From contig CAZHKE010000021.1 in the NCBI GenBank assembly GCA_964532485.1, positions 1 through 51,420 of the forward strand: a stretch of 51,420 nt of DNA. Direction: 5' to 3'. Shown here one piece after another: positions 32,214 to 40,252 of the stretch (positions are counted from its first letter, which is position 1; each line of letters opens with the position of its first letter). This DNA is from DATBSK01 sp964532485. Its GTDB lineage: Bacteria; Actinomycetota; Acidimicrobiia; IMCC26256; PALSA-555. The notes beneath the pieces are model-generated. The model was not told where the DNA came from. It saw only the letters and a list, made by a program, of their open reading frames with translations, and searched no databases. Both the position numbers and the translations under genes were made by a program.

Positions 32214-33242
32214 ATGAAGGCCGCGCGGCTCGAGGACGGCGAGCTGCACATCCGCGAGGTCGACGTCCCGGTGCCGGGCGAGGACGAGGTGCTGGTGCGG
32301 ATCAGCGCGGCCGGTGTCTGCCACTCCGACCTCCATCTCGCGCGCGGTGACTGGCAGGGCGTCCCGCGCTCGGGGTTGATCGGCCACGAGGCGATCGGCG
32401 TCGTCGAAGCACTCGGAGCGGGCGCCGAGCGCTTCGTGCAGGCCGGGGAGCGCGTGATCCTCGGGCTCGGTGGCACCGGCGGTGGCTACTGGTGCGGGGT
32501 GTGCGACTACTGCCTCCGGGGGCTCCCGCGGCACTGCGCGCAGAGCAAGGGGATCCTCGGGACGTTCGCCGAGTGCTTCGCGCTGTGGGCGCCCTCGCTC
32601 GTGCGGCTGCCCGAAGCGATCGGCGATCGGGAAGCGCCCCTGGCGTGCGGAGGGCTCACCGCGTACGGCGCGGTGAAGAAGCTCGTCGACCACGGTGTCC
32701 GGCCCGGCCGTCGCGTGGCGATCATCGGCGCGGCGGGCGGCCTCGGGCACTACGCCGTCCAGATCGCCCGAGCATTCGGCTACGAGGTGGTCGGCGTCGA
32801 CATCGGCGAGGACCGGCTCGAGCTCGTGCGCCAGCTCGGCGCGCATCACGTCGTCGAGGCTGACGAGGCGATCGACGTCGTGCAGCACGAGCTCGGTGGC
32901 GTCGACGCGAGCCTCGTCTTCTCGGCGCGGATGGCCGGCTTCCGGCTCGGCCTGAACCTGCTGCGTCGTGCAGGCCTGTTCGTCGCGGTCGGCCTACCGC
33001 CGACGAGCGACGGCACACTCGACCTGAACCCGTTCGAGCTCTTCCTGATGGACCCGACGATCATCTACTCCGCGGTCGGCACGGTCCAGGACATGCGCGA
33101 GCTCGTGGACCTCGCCGCCGCCGGGCACGTGTCGACGCACGTCGCGCGCGTCGGCGCGCTCTCCGAGCTCGGGACGATCTTCGACGAGCTCGAAGCCGGT
33201 GCCTACACCGGCCGGGCCGTGATCACCGACCTCACGAGCTGA
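32214..33242 (+). CDS. Zinc-dependent alcohol dehydrogenase (MDR family)
   Basis: A 342-residue medium-chain dehydrogenase. Catalytic zinc ligands are Cys in GVCHSDLHLARGDW and His in GHEAIGVVEALG. The structural zinc lobe is CGVCDYCLRGLPRHC. The cofactor motif is GAAGGLGHYAVQIARAFG, followed by an Asp (GVDIGED) favouring NAD. It follows the LLM oxidoreductase by 6 nt with no separate promoter, so the two probably act in one pathway, for example oxidation of an alcohol generated or consumed by the flavoenzyme. A Kelch lipoprotein gene follows. Confidence 0.93.
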   Translation: MKAARLEDGELHIREVDVPVPGEDEVLVRISAAGVCHSDLHLARGDWQGVPRSGLIGHEAIGVVEALGAGAERFVQAGERVILGLGGTGGGYWCGVCDYCLRGLPRHCAQSKGILGTFAECFALWAPSLVRLPEAIGDREAPLACGGLTAYGAVKKLVDHGVRPGRRVAIIGAAGGLGHYAVQIARAFGYEVVGVDIGEDRLELVRQLGAHHVVEADEAIDVVQHELGGVDASLVFSARMAGFRLGLNLLRRAGLFVAVGLPPTSDGTLDLNPFELFLMDPTIIYSAVGTVQDMRELVDLAAAGHVSTHVARVGALSELGTIFDELEAGAYTGRAVITDLTS

Positions 33243-33270
33243 CGCCCGGTCAGGAGTGAGGGTCATCACC

Positions 33271-34260
33271 GTGAAGGTCCTGGCGATCGTGATCGCGCTC
33301 GCCGCCGCCCTCGCGGCGTGCGGTGGCGGCGCGGACGAGGACACGTCCTCGATCACGACCACGACCACCTCCACGGTCGAGCCCAGCACGACGAGCACGA
33401 CGGCACCGGGGCCACTCGAGCAGCGCGACGAGCCGGGTCTGCCGGCGCCGGTCCAGGAGACCGCCGCCGCGTCGACCGGCAGGCGTCTCTACGTCGCCGG
33501 CGGCTTCGACACCAGCCGTAACAGCGTCGCGACCGTGTCGGTCTTCGACGGCACGACGTGGACGGGCGCTCCGCCGCTGCCCATGGCGCTGAACCACCCC
33601 GCCGGCACCGCCATCGGCGCCGACGTCTACATCGCCGGAGGGTTCAACAACGGCACCGCGACGAACCGCGCGTTCGTCCTGCACGAGGGCGCGTCGTCGT
33701 GGAGCGAGCTCCCCCCGTTGAACGTCGCACGCGGCGCGGCTTCACTCGTGAGCGTCGACGCCGCGCTCTACCTGTTCGGCGGCAACGCGGGTGGCACGCA
33801 GACCGTCGACGTCGAGCGCTTCGATCCCGCGGCCCAGACTTGGACCGTGGTCACCCAGCTGCCGCACCCGCGCAACCATCTGGCCGGCTACGCCGACGGC
33901 GCGCGGGCGTGCGTGGCGGGCGGACGCGAGCCCGACACCAGCGGCGCGATCGACTGCCTCGACCCGGCGACGCTCGAGTGGACCAGCACGACGCTGCCGA
34001 CCGCCACGTCGGGCGCGGCCGCAGCGGTCCTGCGCGACACGCTCGTCGTGGCTGGTGGTGAGCCCGCCGGCGAGACGTCGATCGTGCCCGACGTCCAACA
34101 GCTCGAGGCCGGGGCCTGGACGACCCAGCCGATGCTCGTCGCACGCCACGGGACCGGGTTCGCACGCTTCGGCGGGCGGCTCTGGATGTGCGGTGGCGGC
34201 ATCGCGCCCGGCTACGCCGCCACCGACGCCTGCACCTCGATGGGGTCGCCACGTTCGTGA
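33271..34260 (+). CDS. Kelch-repeat lipoprotein
   Basis: An exported lipoprotein of 329 residues. The signal VKVLAIVIALAAALAAC ends in a lipobox (LAAC); then comes a Thr/Ser-rich linker, and five to six Kelch beta-propeller blades (YVAGGFDTS, YIAGGFNNGT, YLFGGNAGG, CVAGGREPD, VVAGGEPAG, WMCGGGIAP). It would sit on the outer face of the membrane; propellers of this type bind proteins or sugars. AGGAG at 33252-33256 touches the upstream GTG 33256, so GTG 33271, which also gives a compact signal peptide, is preferred. It follows the alcohol dehydrogenase on the same strand by about 30 nt. Confidence 0.88.
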   Translation: MKVLAIVIALAAALAACGGGADEDTSSITTTTTSTVEPSTTSTTAPGPLEQRDEPGLPAPVQETAAASTGRRLYVAGGFDTSRNSVATVSVFDGTTWTGAPPLPMALNHPAGTAIGADVYIAGGFNNGTATNRAFVLHEGASSWSELPPLNVARGAASLVSVDAALYLFGGNAGGTQTVDVERFDPAAQTWTVVTQLPHPRNHLAGYADGARACVAGGREPDTSGAIDCLDPATLEWTSTTLPTATSGAAAAVLRDTLVVAGGEPAGETSIVPDVQQLEAGAWTTQPMLVARHGTGFARFGGRLWMCGGGIAPGYAATDACTSMGSPRS

Positions 34261-34261
34261 C

Positions 34262-34290
34262 TTGACACTTACGTAAGTATTTGCTTAAGT
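34262..34290 (+). promoter_or_regulatory. ArsR promoter with palindromic operator (TTGACA, ACTTACGTAAGT, TTAAGT)
   Basis: A perfect -35 TTGACA (34262-34267), a 17-nt spacer, -10 TTAAGT (34285-34290), then 7 nt to GTG 34298. The spacer carries the 12-bp palindrome ACTTACGTAAGT (34267-34278) and an overlapping TAAG-N6-CTTA (34274-34287). It is the most AT-rich stretch nearby and the natural operator for the ArsR-type regulator. Confidence 0.75.
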
Positions 34291-34297
34291 CCTAGGC

Positions 34298-34621
34298 GTG
34301 CCCATCGACGCGACGCTCAAAGCCCTCGCGGAGCCACGCCGGCGCGAGATCCTCCGGCTCGTGTGGTCGCACGAGCTCCCGGCCACCGCGATCGCCGACC
34401 ACTTCCGTGAGGTCACCCGGCCGGCGGTGTCGCAGCACCTCGGTGTGCTGAGGGCAGCCGGGCTGGTGAGCGAGCGGCGAGACGGCACGCGTCGGCTGTA
34501 TCGGGCCGAACGCGACGAGATCCAGAAGGTCCGCGCGTTCCTCGACGACTACTGGACGAGCGGTCTCTCACGACTGCGTGACGTCGCCGAGGCCGCCGAA
34601 CGAGAGAAGGGGAAGCAGTGA
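34298..34621 (+). CDS. ArsR-family transcriptional regulator
   Basis: A 107-residue winged-helix protein: ALAEPRRREILRLVW, the recognition helix TRPAVSQHLGVLRAAGLV, and the wing SERRDGTRRLYRAE. It contains no cysteine, so it is not a classical arsenite or metal sensor of the thiolate type; it belongs to the ArsR group paired with SRPBCC proteins. It probably represses its own operon through the palindrome in the promoter. GTG 34298 lies 7 nt after the -10 box, suggesting a leaderless mRNA. Its TGA overlaps the ATG of the SRPBCC gene by one base. Confidence 0.92.
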   Translation: MPIDATLKALAEPRRREILRLVWSHELPATAIADHFREVTRPAVSQHLGVLRAAGLVSERRDGTRRLYRAERDEIQKVRAFLDDYWTSGLSRLRDVAEAAEREKGKQ

Positions 34622-35067
34622 TGGCCGAGCTCGTGCAGGAGATCATGATCGAGGCGACGCCGGAGACGATCTGGCCGTTCCTCACCGACCCCGACAAGCA
34701 CCTCGAGTGGGAGGGCACGAAGGTCGAGCTCGATCCGCGGCCGGGCGGCGTCTACCGCGTGCTCGTCGCAGGCGCGTACCAGTCGGCGGGCGAGTTCGTC
34801 GAGCTCGTGCCGATGGAGAAGATCGTGTTCACGTTCGGCTGGGACCAGGACGACAACCCGATCCGGCCGGGTTCGACGACGGTCGAGATCACGCTGCACC
34901 GCGAGGGCGACAAGACGCGCCTGCGGCTCGTGCACCAGGGACTGCCCGACGCGGACGCGGTCGAGCAGCACCGACACGGCTGGGGCCACTACCTCGACCG
35001 GCTCTCGGTGCGCGCGGCAGGCGGGGATCCCGGCGCCGATCGTGGGCCCGGCGGCGAAGCCTCCTGA
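34621..35067 (+). CDS. SRPBCC (AHSA1/START-like) domain protein
   Basis: A 148-residue single-domain protein of the Bet v1-like SRPBCC superfamily, AHSA1/YdhG-type: IEATPETIWPFLTDPDKHLEWEG, PGGVYRVLV, VPMEKIVFTFGWD, TTVEITLHREGDKTRLRLVHQGLP, and HGWGHYLDRL. Such proteins bind hydrophobic ligands. It is translated together with the ArsR regulator (overlapping stop/start TGATG), a pairing seen in many actinobacteria, in which the SRPBCC protein may bind the signal or be the resistance function. No ligand can be named. Confidence 0.92.
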   Translation: MAELVQEIMIEATPETIWPFLTDPDKHLEWEGTKVELDPRPGGVYRVLVAGAYQSAGEFVELVPMEKIVFTFGWDQDDNPIRPGSTTVEITLHREGDKTRLRLVHQGLPDADAVEQHRHGWGHYLDRLSVRAAGGDPGADRGPGGEAS

Positions 35068-35076
35068 GCGCGCGCC

Positions 35077-35553
35077 TCACGCCTCGGGACGCCTGAGACC
35101 CTCGACCACCGCCCACAGGACGAGCACGCCGGTCCAGAACGGCCAGTCGTCGACGAACTCGACGTCGAACGCGAGGTAGTACGCCACCCCCGACGCGATG
35201 AGGGCGATCGCAGGACCGACCATCGAGAAGTGGTGACGCCGGGCGATGACCGCCGCCACGAGGAGCCCGGCGGCCACTCCGGTCATGAAGGCGGCTCCCT
35301 CACGGGCGTGGGGCACCACGCCCTCGCGGACGAGCACCACGGCGATGCCCCAGATGCCGACAGCGACACCGATGGCGAGCAGACGAGGGCGGCGGGCGAG
35401 CACCCCGGCGAGCGTCCCGCCGATGCCGATCGTCAGGGGCGTCACGTAGAAGGCGACCCCGGCGACGCCCACGAGCAGCGCGTACACGAGCGCCGTGAGG
35501 CCCAGGGTCGTCGCAGCCGCCCAACCGCGGTCGACGCTCGTCGTCTCGCTCAC
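35077..35553 (-). CDS. Small integral membrane protein, unknown function
   Basis: A 158-residue protein with about five hydrophobic segments (ALVYALLVGVAGVAFYV, LTIGIGGTLAGVL, LLAIGVAVGIWGIAVVLV, AAFMTGVAAGLLVAAVI, MVGPAIALIASGVAYYLAF) and a C-terminal WPFWTGVLVLWAVVEGL. No family recognised. GTG 35553 is used; there is no clear ribosome site. It converges on the SRPBCC gene (9-nt gap) and lies downstream of the serine hydrolase on the same strand, 55 nt away. Confidence 0.7.
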   Translation of the reverse strand: MSETTSVDRGWAAATTLGLTALVYALLVGVAGVAFYVTPLTIGIGGTLAGVLARRPRLLAIGVAVGIWGIAVVLVREGVVPHAREGAAFMTGVAAGLLVAAVIARRHHFSMVGPAIALIASGVAYYLAFDVEFVDDWPFWTGVLVLWAVVEGLRRPEA

Positions 35554-35608
35554 CGTGGCGTATGGAGCCGTCGAGCGGCTGGATGGTCGACCACGACGAC
35601 CGGCCCCA

Positions 35609-36685
35609 TCAGCGGGCTCCGTCGACGAGCGCTCCGACGATGTCCTCGTGGTCGTACGCGGTGGCGTTGCCCATCACCACCACGGCGCGGTCACGGGTGG
35701 GGTACAGCCGGAGGCAGCTCCAGAAGCCGGCGCCCCCACCGAGGTGCTCGACGAAGTCGGCGCCCGACGGTGCGCTCCGACGAAGCCAGCCGAGCCCGAC
35801 CTCGAGCTTCCGGCCGCGCGTGGCGATCGTCTGCATCTCGCGGCAGGACTGCTCGGACAGGATCCGGGTGCCGTCGAGCTCACCGCCGCGCAGCGACGCG
35901 CGCGCGAATCGGATGGCGTCGGCAGCGGGGCCGACCAGGCCACCGTAGGCCGCGCCGTCGACGTAGAAGTGGCGCAGTGCGACGAAGCCACCGTCCTTGC
36001 GTCCGATGGTCTTGCGCGGGATCAGCACGGGCAGGAGCGCGCTCAAGATCGTGTGGCGGCGCTGGTACGGCGTGGCCCACTCGCCTTCGGCGACGGCGAC
36101 GAAGTCGGTGCTCGTCATCTCCAGGGGCCCGAGCACGTTGGCACGCACGTACTCGGGGAACGGCTGCGCCGCGACGCACGCGACCACCTCACCCAGCACC
36201 AGATAGCCGAGGTTGGTGTACGCAGCCTTGGCGCCCGGATCGAAGCGCAGGCGACGGTGCTTCGCCAGCAGTCCGCCGACGAGCTCGTCGGGCGCCGGAC
36301 CCGCCTCGTTCGCGAGGTGCACCCAACGCAACGGCAATGGGTTCGCGACGCCACCGCTGTGGCTGAGGAGGTGGCGCACCGTGACCTGCTCGGCCCGCGC
36401 CGGCGGGCGCATCGCGGCGAACGGCTCGTAGTAGCCGACAAGGGGAGCGTCGAGATCGAGCGCGCCACGTTCGGCGAGCTGCACGACCGCCGTCGCGGTC
36501 ACCAGCTTCGTCATCGAGAACCAGCTGCAGATGCTGCGCGACGACATCGCGGCGCCGGACTCGCGGTCGGCCAGACCGAAACCACGATCGAGGAGCACCT
36601 CGTCGGAGCTGGCGGCGACGACCGCGAGGCCGGGCACGACGCGCCCGACCTGGCGGTTCATCACGTCCTGCAGCGTCCCGCCCAC
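35609..36685 (-). CDS. Serine hydrolase, beta-lactamase family (class C-like)
   Basis: A 358-residue penicillin-binding-fold hydrolase: SxxK in CSWFSMTKLVTA, the second motif Tyr-Thr-Asn in AAYTNLGYLVLGEV, and LLSHSGGVANPLP. No signal peptide is visible, so a cytoplasmic esterase is more likely than a beta-lactamase or DD-peptidase. The long start is GTG 36685; ATG 36661 at residue 9 is an alternative. It differs in sequence from the serine hydrolase at 4775 and is divergent from the PAS gene. Confidence 0.88.
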   Translation of the reverse strand: MGGTLQDVMNRQVGRVVPGLAVVAASSDEVLLDRGFGLADRESGAAMSSRSICSWFSMTKLVTATAVVQLAERGALDLDAPLVGYYEPFAAMRPPARAEQVTVRHLLSHSGGVANPLPLRWVHLANEAGPAPDELVGGLLAKHRRLRFDPGAKAAYTNLGYLVLGEVVACVAAQPFPEYVRANVLGPLEMTSTDFVAVAEGEWATPYQRRHTILSALLPVLIPRKTIGRKDGGFVALRHFYVDGAAYGGLVGPAADAIRFARASLRGGELDGTRILSEQSCREMQTIATRGRKLEVGLGWLRRSAPSGADFVEHLGGGAGFWSCLRLYPTRDRAVVVMGNATAYDHEDIVGALVDGAR

Positions 36686-36768
36686 GGGAACCGAGTCTTG
36701 CGCGGTGGCCCCTGTCGTCCGCGTTCACGGCCGCCGTGGCGAGGGGCGACGCGAGCGCGCCGGAGCAG

Positions 36769-36774
36769 TAGCGT
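36769..36774 (+). promoter_or_regulatory. -10 box (TAGCGT) of the PAS/metallo-hydrolase operon
   Basis: TAGCGT fits TANNNT and lies 7 nt before ATG 36782; no ribosome site is present. Confidence 0.45.
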
Positions 36775-36781
36775 CCACGCC

Positions 36782-37213
36782 ATGGAGGCAGCCGCCGGGC
36801 AGAAGAGCCTCCCACTGATCCTGGCCCGAGAGCTGGCGTCGAACCTCGCGACGCCGATGTTCCTGATGGACGACGCGGGCACGCTCGTCTTCTACAACGA
36901 CGCCGCCGAGCTGCTCATCGGTCGTCCGTTCGCAGAGCTCGGCGAGATCGCGAGCGAGGAGTTCGGTCAGGTCCTGGAGCTCAGCGACGCCGACGGCAAC
37001 AGGCTGCTGCGCCGGAACTCGCCGGCCGGCATCGCCTTCTTCGAGCACCGCCCGGCGCACCTGCGCCTCTGCGCGACCGGCTACGACGGCGTGCGCCGTG
37101 TCGTCGAGGCCACGGCGTACCCGCTGTTCGGCGCCGAGGGCGAGATGCACGGCGTCGTGAACGTCTTCTGGCAGGTCGACGACGCGAAGGCGCCCGAAGT
37201 CGAGCCCGACTGA
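36782..37213 (+). CDS. Single PAS-domain protein
   Basis: A 143-residue protein consisting of one PAS domain: SNLATPMFLMDDAGTLVFYNDAAELLIGRPFAELGEI at residues 20-56, then FEHRPAHLRLCATGYDGVRRVVEATAYPLFGAEGEMHGVVNVFW with the usual C-terminal strands. It has no output domain and must act through a partner. That partner is probably the metallo-hydrolase encoded next, whose ATG overlaps its TGA (TGATG). A sensor that adjusts the hydrolase in trans is a reasonable inference; the ligand (haem, flavin, small molecule) is unknown. Confidence 0.88.
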   Translation: MEAAAGQKSLPLILARELASNLATPMFLMDDAGTLVFYNDAAELLIGRPFAELGEIASEEFGQVLELSDADGNRLLRRNSPAGIAFFEHRPAHLRLCATGYDGVRRVVEATAYPLFGAEGEMHGVVNVFWQVDDAKAPEVEPD

Positions 37214-38079
37214 TGCAAGCGCGCGTGTGGGGCTGTCGCGGCTCGCTTGCGGCGCCCGGCGCCGACACGGTGCGCTATGGCGGCAACACGTCGTGCATCG
37301 CAGTCCGGTTGGAGAGCGGTGACGTGGTCGTGCTCGACGCCGGCACCGGCATCCGACCCCTCGGCGCGGCGATGGTCGACGACACGCCGGCGGAGATCCA
37401 CCTGCTGCTCACGCACCTGCACATGGACCACCTGCAAGGGCTGGGCTTCTTCCGGCCCCTGTTCGACCCCGACGTCCACGTCCACCTGTGGGGGCCGGCG
37501 TCGCCCGTGCAGCCACTCGCGGAGCGCATCGCGATCTACCTGTCGCCGCCGCTCTTCCCGGTTCGACTCGCCGATGTCCCGGCGACGCTGACGTTCCACA
37601 ACGCTTCCGACGAACCCGTGACGATCGGGTCGGCGACCGTTCGGGCCGCCAACGTGGCCCACCAGGGTCCGACCGTCGGGTACCGGATCGAGGAGGGTGG
37701 CCGGTCGCTCGCGTACCTCCCCGACCACGAGCCCTCGCTCGGTGTCGACCTCGCCGACCAGCCGCCGTCGTGGATCAGCGGACACGATCTCGCCCACGGC
37801 GTCGACGTGCTGTTCCACGACGCGCAGTACGGCGACCACGAGTACCCGAACCACGTCGGCTGGGGTCACTCGGCGCTCGAGCACGTGATGCGGTTCGCCG
37901 ACAAGGCCGAAGTCGAGCGCGTCGTGCTCTTCCACCACGACCCGTACCACACCGACGACGAGCTCGAGGCGCTGCTCGTCGACACCCATCGGCGTTGGAA
38001 CACGGACCACGACCACGTGTGCCTGGCGCACGAGGACATGACCGTGACGTTCGATGCCTCGGGCGTGCAGATCACGTGA
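37213..38079 (+). CDS. Metallo-beta-lactamase-fold hydrolase (phosphodiesterase-like)
   Basis: A 288-residue MBL-fold enzyme. It begins MQARVWGCRGSLAAPGADTVRYGGNTSCIAV, typical of the RNase Z/cAMP phosphodiesterase-like branch. Metal ligands are HLHMDH (near 76-81), His in NVAHQGPTVGY, Asp in FHDAQYGDHEY and His in VLFHHDPYH. The GNTSC segment and the H-D-P-Y-H ending are common in proteins found next to sensor domains. It is translationally coupled to the PAS protein, so it may be a signal-controlled nucleotide or phospho-ester hydrolase. The substrate is undetermined. Confidence 0.9.
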   Translation: MQARVWGCRGSLAAPGADTVRYGGNTSCIAVRLESGDVVVLDAGTGIRPLGAAMVDDTPAEIHLLLTHLHMDHLQGLGFFRPLFDPDVHVHLWGPASPVQPLAERIAIYLSPPLFPVRLADVPATLTFHNASDEPVTIGSATVRAANVAHQGPTVGYRIEEGGRSLAYLPDHEPSLGVDLADQPPSWISGHDLAHGVDVLFHDAQYGDHEYPNHVGWGHSALEHVMRFADKAEVERVVLFHHDPYHTDDELEALLVDTHRRWNTDHDHVCLAHEDMTVTFDASGVQIT

Positions 38080-38094
38080 GCTCGGGGTGGGCGG

Positions 38095-38706
38095 CTAGGC
38101 CGACTCGTCGCCTCGGGTGGCGACTGCGAGGCCGGCGTGCCATCCGGGTGCGCGCCCGTCGCGCGGCGGCTTCCCCGCGTGCGACGCGACGCCGGCGCTC
38201 GCCAGGACCCACGAGACCACCGAGTTCGAGTTCCACATCTCTCCTGCCCGCAGCTCGTCACGCCCCCACACCGGCGTCGGCACCAGCGCAACCAGGTCGA
38301 GCACGTGGCGGATCATCTCCGGGTCGCTGGAGATCCGCACCGGACTCGCGACGGCGAACGGGAGGTCGGGGACGACCCCGCCGCGCCAGCGGCGCACCTC
38401 GTAGCGGAACACGCGGAAGCGCGCCAGCAGACGCGACCCGACCGGCCCTTCCCCGACGACCCCGCGCACGTCGGGACCGCGGCCATCCGGGATCGGCGCC
38501 ATCTCGACGACGAAGCACCCGTCGCCGGCGTCAGCGAGGAGCGCGGAGTGGTAGAGGTCGCGCCGGGCCCGACGTTGGACGAGCGCCGACAGCGCCTCGT
38601 ACAGCTTGCCGCTGACGCGAACGACCCGCGCCCCTGCTCCCAGCGGGATCCAGTAGAGGTCCAGGTGCGCGACCCCCGTCGGGCCACGACCACGTGCGTC
38701 TGACAT
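38095..38706 (-). CDS. Conserved protein, possibly permuted papain-like fold, function unknown
   Basis: A 203-residue soluble protein. Visible blocks are AHLDLYWIPLGAG at the N-terminus, RDLYHSALLADAGDGCFVVEMAPIPD, EGPVGSRLLARFRVFRYEVRRW, PTPVWGRDELRAGEMWNSNSVVSWVLASAG and the end PPRDGRAPGWHAGL. A His before a Trp-Asn-x-Asn-Ser helix recalls circularly permuted NlpC/P60-LRAT hydrolases, but the cysteine expected in the second block is Ser or Asn here. If the resemblance is real the protein may be catalytically altered; I hold this weakly. It starts at ATG 38706 and is divergent from a secreted protein gene. Confidence 0.6.
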   Translation of the reverse strand: MSDARGRGPTGVAHLDLYWIPLGAGARVVRVSGKLYEALSALVQRRARRDLYHSALLADAGDGCFVVEMAPIPDGRGPDVRGVVGEGPVGSRLLARFRVFRYEVRRWRGGVVPDLPFAVASPVRISSDPEMIRHVLDLVALVPTPVWGRDELRAGEMWNSNSVVSWVLASAGVASHAGKPPRDGRAPGWHAGLAVATRGDESA

Positions 38707-38832
38707 CCCCGCAATGTCTCACGCCGGTGCCCGCGTCGCGCCGACGCAGGAGGCCGGGCAGACGGGCCCGACTGGCGGGCGCACGCGAAGGATGCGATGG
38801 TGCCTCCTGGCCCGCGACGCCGTGGAGGCGCC

Positions 38833-39327
38833 ATGCCGCTCGGATCAGCTCGCCTGCTCGGTGTCGCGATCGCATTCAGCGCGCTCGTCGTGACATCCGG
38901 TGCGCCGAGTGGAGCCGCGGTCCGGAGCGGGTCGGCGCCGACGTTCACAGGCTCGTTCGAGTTCGAAGGCATCGCGGCCGTCAGGGCCGGCAAGGGGTGT
39001 CGCGGCGAGGGCGCCTTCGGCGACATGCGGCCCGGCGCGCGCGTGCTCATCTCCGAGCGCGTCACAAGCGGAGACTTCGAGAAGCTCGCGACCGGCAAGC
39101 TCCGCAGAGGCAAAGCCGTTGACGTCGAAGGCGACGAGGTCTGCCGGATGCGCTTCAAGGCGAAGGCCGCGACCGCGCCGGCGGCGGACTCTACGATCTA
39201 CCTGGAGATCAAGGGCGTCACGTTCGACGTGTCCTGGCCGGCTGCCGACGTCGCCGATGGTGATCTCGGAATCTGGACCTGTGAGTACTCCGACAACTCG
39301 TGTGCGACCGTCGTCGGCCGCGACTGA
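38833..39327 (+). CDS. Secreted protein, unknown function
   Basis: A 164-residue protein with an N-terminal signal peptide (LLGVAIAFSALVVTSGAPSGAA, cleavage near residue 29). The mature part is about 135 residues, rich in beta-strand pattern, with four cysteines (GKGCRGEG, DEVCRMRF, IWTCEYSDNSCATVV) that could form two disulfides. GGAGG lies 4 nt before ATG 38833, and upstream codons in frame read as Pro/Arg-rich noise. No family is recognised. It stands alone, convergent with the ferric-reductase-like operon. Confidence 0.75.
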   Translation: MPLGSARLLGVAIAFSALVVTSGAPSGAAVRSGSAPTFTGSFEFEGIAAVRAGKGCRGEGAFGDMRPGARVLISERVTSGDFEKLATGKLRRGKAVDVEGDEVCRMRFKAKAATAPAADSTIYLEIKGVTFDVSWPAADVADGDLGIWTCEYSDNSCATVVGRD

Positions 39328-39356
39328 TCCTCAGCTCATCCCACACTGCTCGCACG

Positions 39357-39905
39357 TCAGCTCGACGGTCCGATCCGTGTCTGACGACGCGGCGACCAGA
39401 CCCGCACGAGCGTCATCAGGAGGACGACGCCCGCGGTCAGCAAGCAGGCCCACTGGAACACGGCGTTGTGACGGTCGGTCCCGGCCGTCAACCCGTGGAC
39501 GGTGCCCGTGACGAAGACCACGAAGCTCGTCAGGTGCACGGCATGCCACGTTCGGCGGGGCAACCGGCGCATCAGCAACGAGGTGATCTCGACCGCCAGC
39601 AGCAGGTACATCGCGACGATCCCGAGGGCGACCGCCGCCGGCTTGTAGCTCGAGACGAAGGGCACGACGAGGTCGGCGGGCCCGAACCCGATGAAGTCGT
39701 CCAGGGCGAGGCCAAGCAGATGGATGCCGAGGAAGGCCACGGAGAGGCCGCCGAGGAACCGGTGGACGTCGAGCATCCATGCCGGTGCGGGACGGCGCAG
39801 CAGCCGAGTGGAGAGCTGCAGCCCGCCGATCACGGCGAGCGACGCGAGGGCCCAGGCGACGATCCCGCCCGAACGGGCCACGTACCACCAGGTCTGGGAC
39901 CGCAC
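39357..39905 (-). CDS. Ferric-reductase-like transmembrane protein
   Basis: A 182-residue membrane protein with five to six helices, resembling the haem-binding core of ferric reductases and MsrQ/YedZ. Haem-ligand histidines occur in pairs spaced through helices: LDVHRFLGG and GIHLLGL, then TWHAVHLTSF and GTVHGLTAG. It has no FAD or NAD domain, so electrons must come from, or go to, another component. It is the last gene of a three-gene minus-strand operon, 17 nt after the small anchored protein. Together with apbE across the divergent two-component genes this points to a membrane flavin/haem electron-transfer chain. Confidence 0.88.
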   Translation of the reverse strand: MRSQTWWYVARSGGIVAWALASLAVIGGLQLSTRLLRRPAPAWMLDVHRFLGGLSVAFLGIHLLGLALDDFIGFGPADLVVPFVSSYKPAAVALGIVAMYLLLAVEITSLLMRRLPRRTWHAVHLTSFVVFVTGTVHGLTAGTDRHNAVFQWACLLTAGVVLLMTLVRVWSPRRQTRIGPSS

Positions 39906-39922
39906 CGTTCGAGACTAAGGCG

Positions 39923-40252
39923 TCAGCTTCCGCGGGTCGTGGTGTGCGGTGCCGGGGCGTTCGTCGGTGACGTCTGCGATGACGCCGGCGCCGCGGCGCT
40001 GGGCTGATTCGACTTCGGCGCGGTCGCCGTGGCGCCCGACTGCGCGGGTGCGGCCGGCGTCGACGCGACGTCGGACTGGTTGGCGACGGCGACGGTCCCG
40101 GCGATCGTGAAGAACGACGCGATGCTGAGGCCACCGAGCAGCCAACGGGTGGCTGCTGCGGGGTGCTGCTTCGCGCGGGCCGGCGTCGCCCGCCGCGCCT
40201 GGAGCCGGCGGATGCGCTCGGCTCGCTCTTGGTCGTTCGCCGGGTCAATCAT
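39923..40252 (-). CDS. Small single-span membrane protein with extracytoplasmic SGAT motif
   Basis: A 109-residue protein: a charged cytoplasmic head (DQERAERIRRLQARRA), one membrane helix at about 37-57 (WLLGGLSIASFFTIAGTVAV), then an Ala/Pro/Ser/Thr-rich outer tail. In the tail, residues 72-75 are Ser-Gly-Ala-Thr, the core of the sequence that ApbE modifies with FMN in NqrB/NqrC and related proteins; the Asp usually three residues before the Ser is absent (Pro69). ATG 40252 overlaps the TGA of the preceding gene by 8 nt. It lies between the Ala/Pro-rich exported protein and the ferric-reductase-like gene. Without the SGAT motif I would call it hypothetical. Confidence 0.78.
   Translation of the reverse strand: MIDPANDQERAERIRRLQARRATPARAKQHPAAATRWLLGGLSIASFFTIAGTVAVANQSDVASTPAAPAQSGATATAPKSNQPSAAAPASSQTSPTNAPAPHTTTRGS

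Noticed and set aside
34267..34278. ACTTACGTAAGT as a LexA site
   Set aside because: It lacks the CGAAC/GTTCG arms; its position inside the ArsR promoter makes it an ArsR operator.
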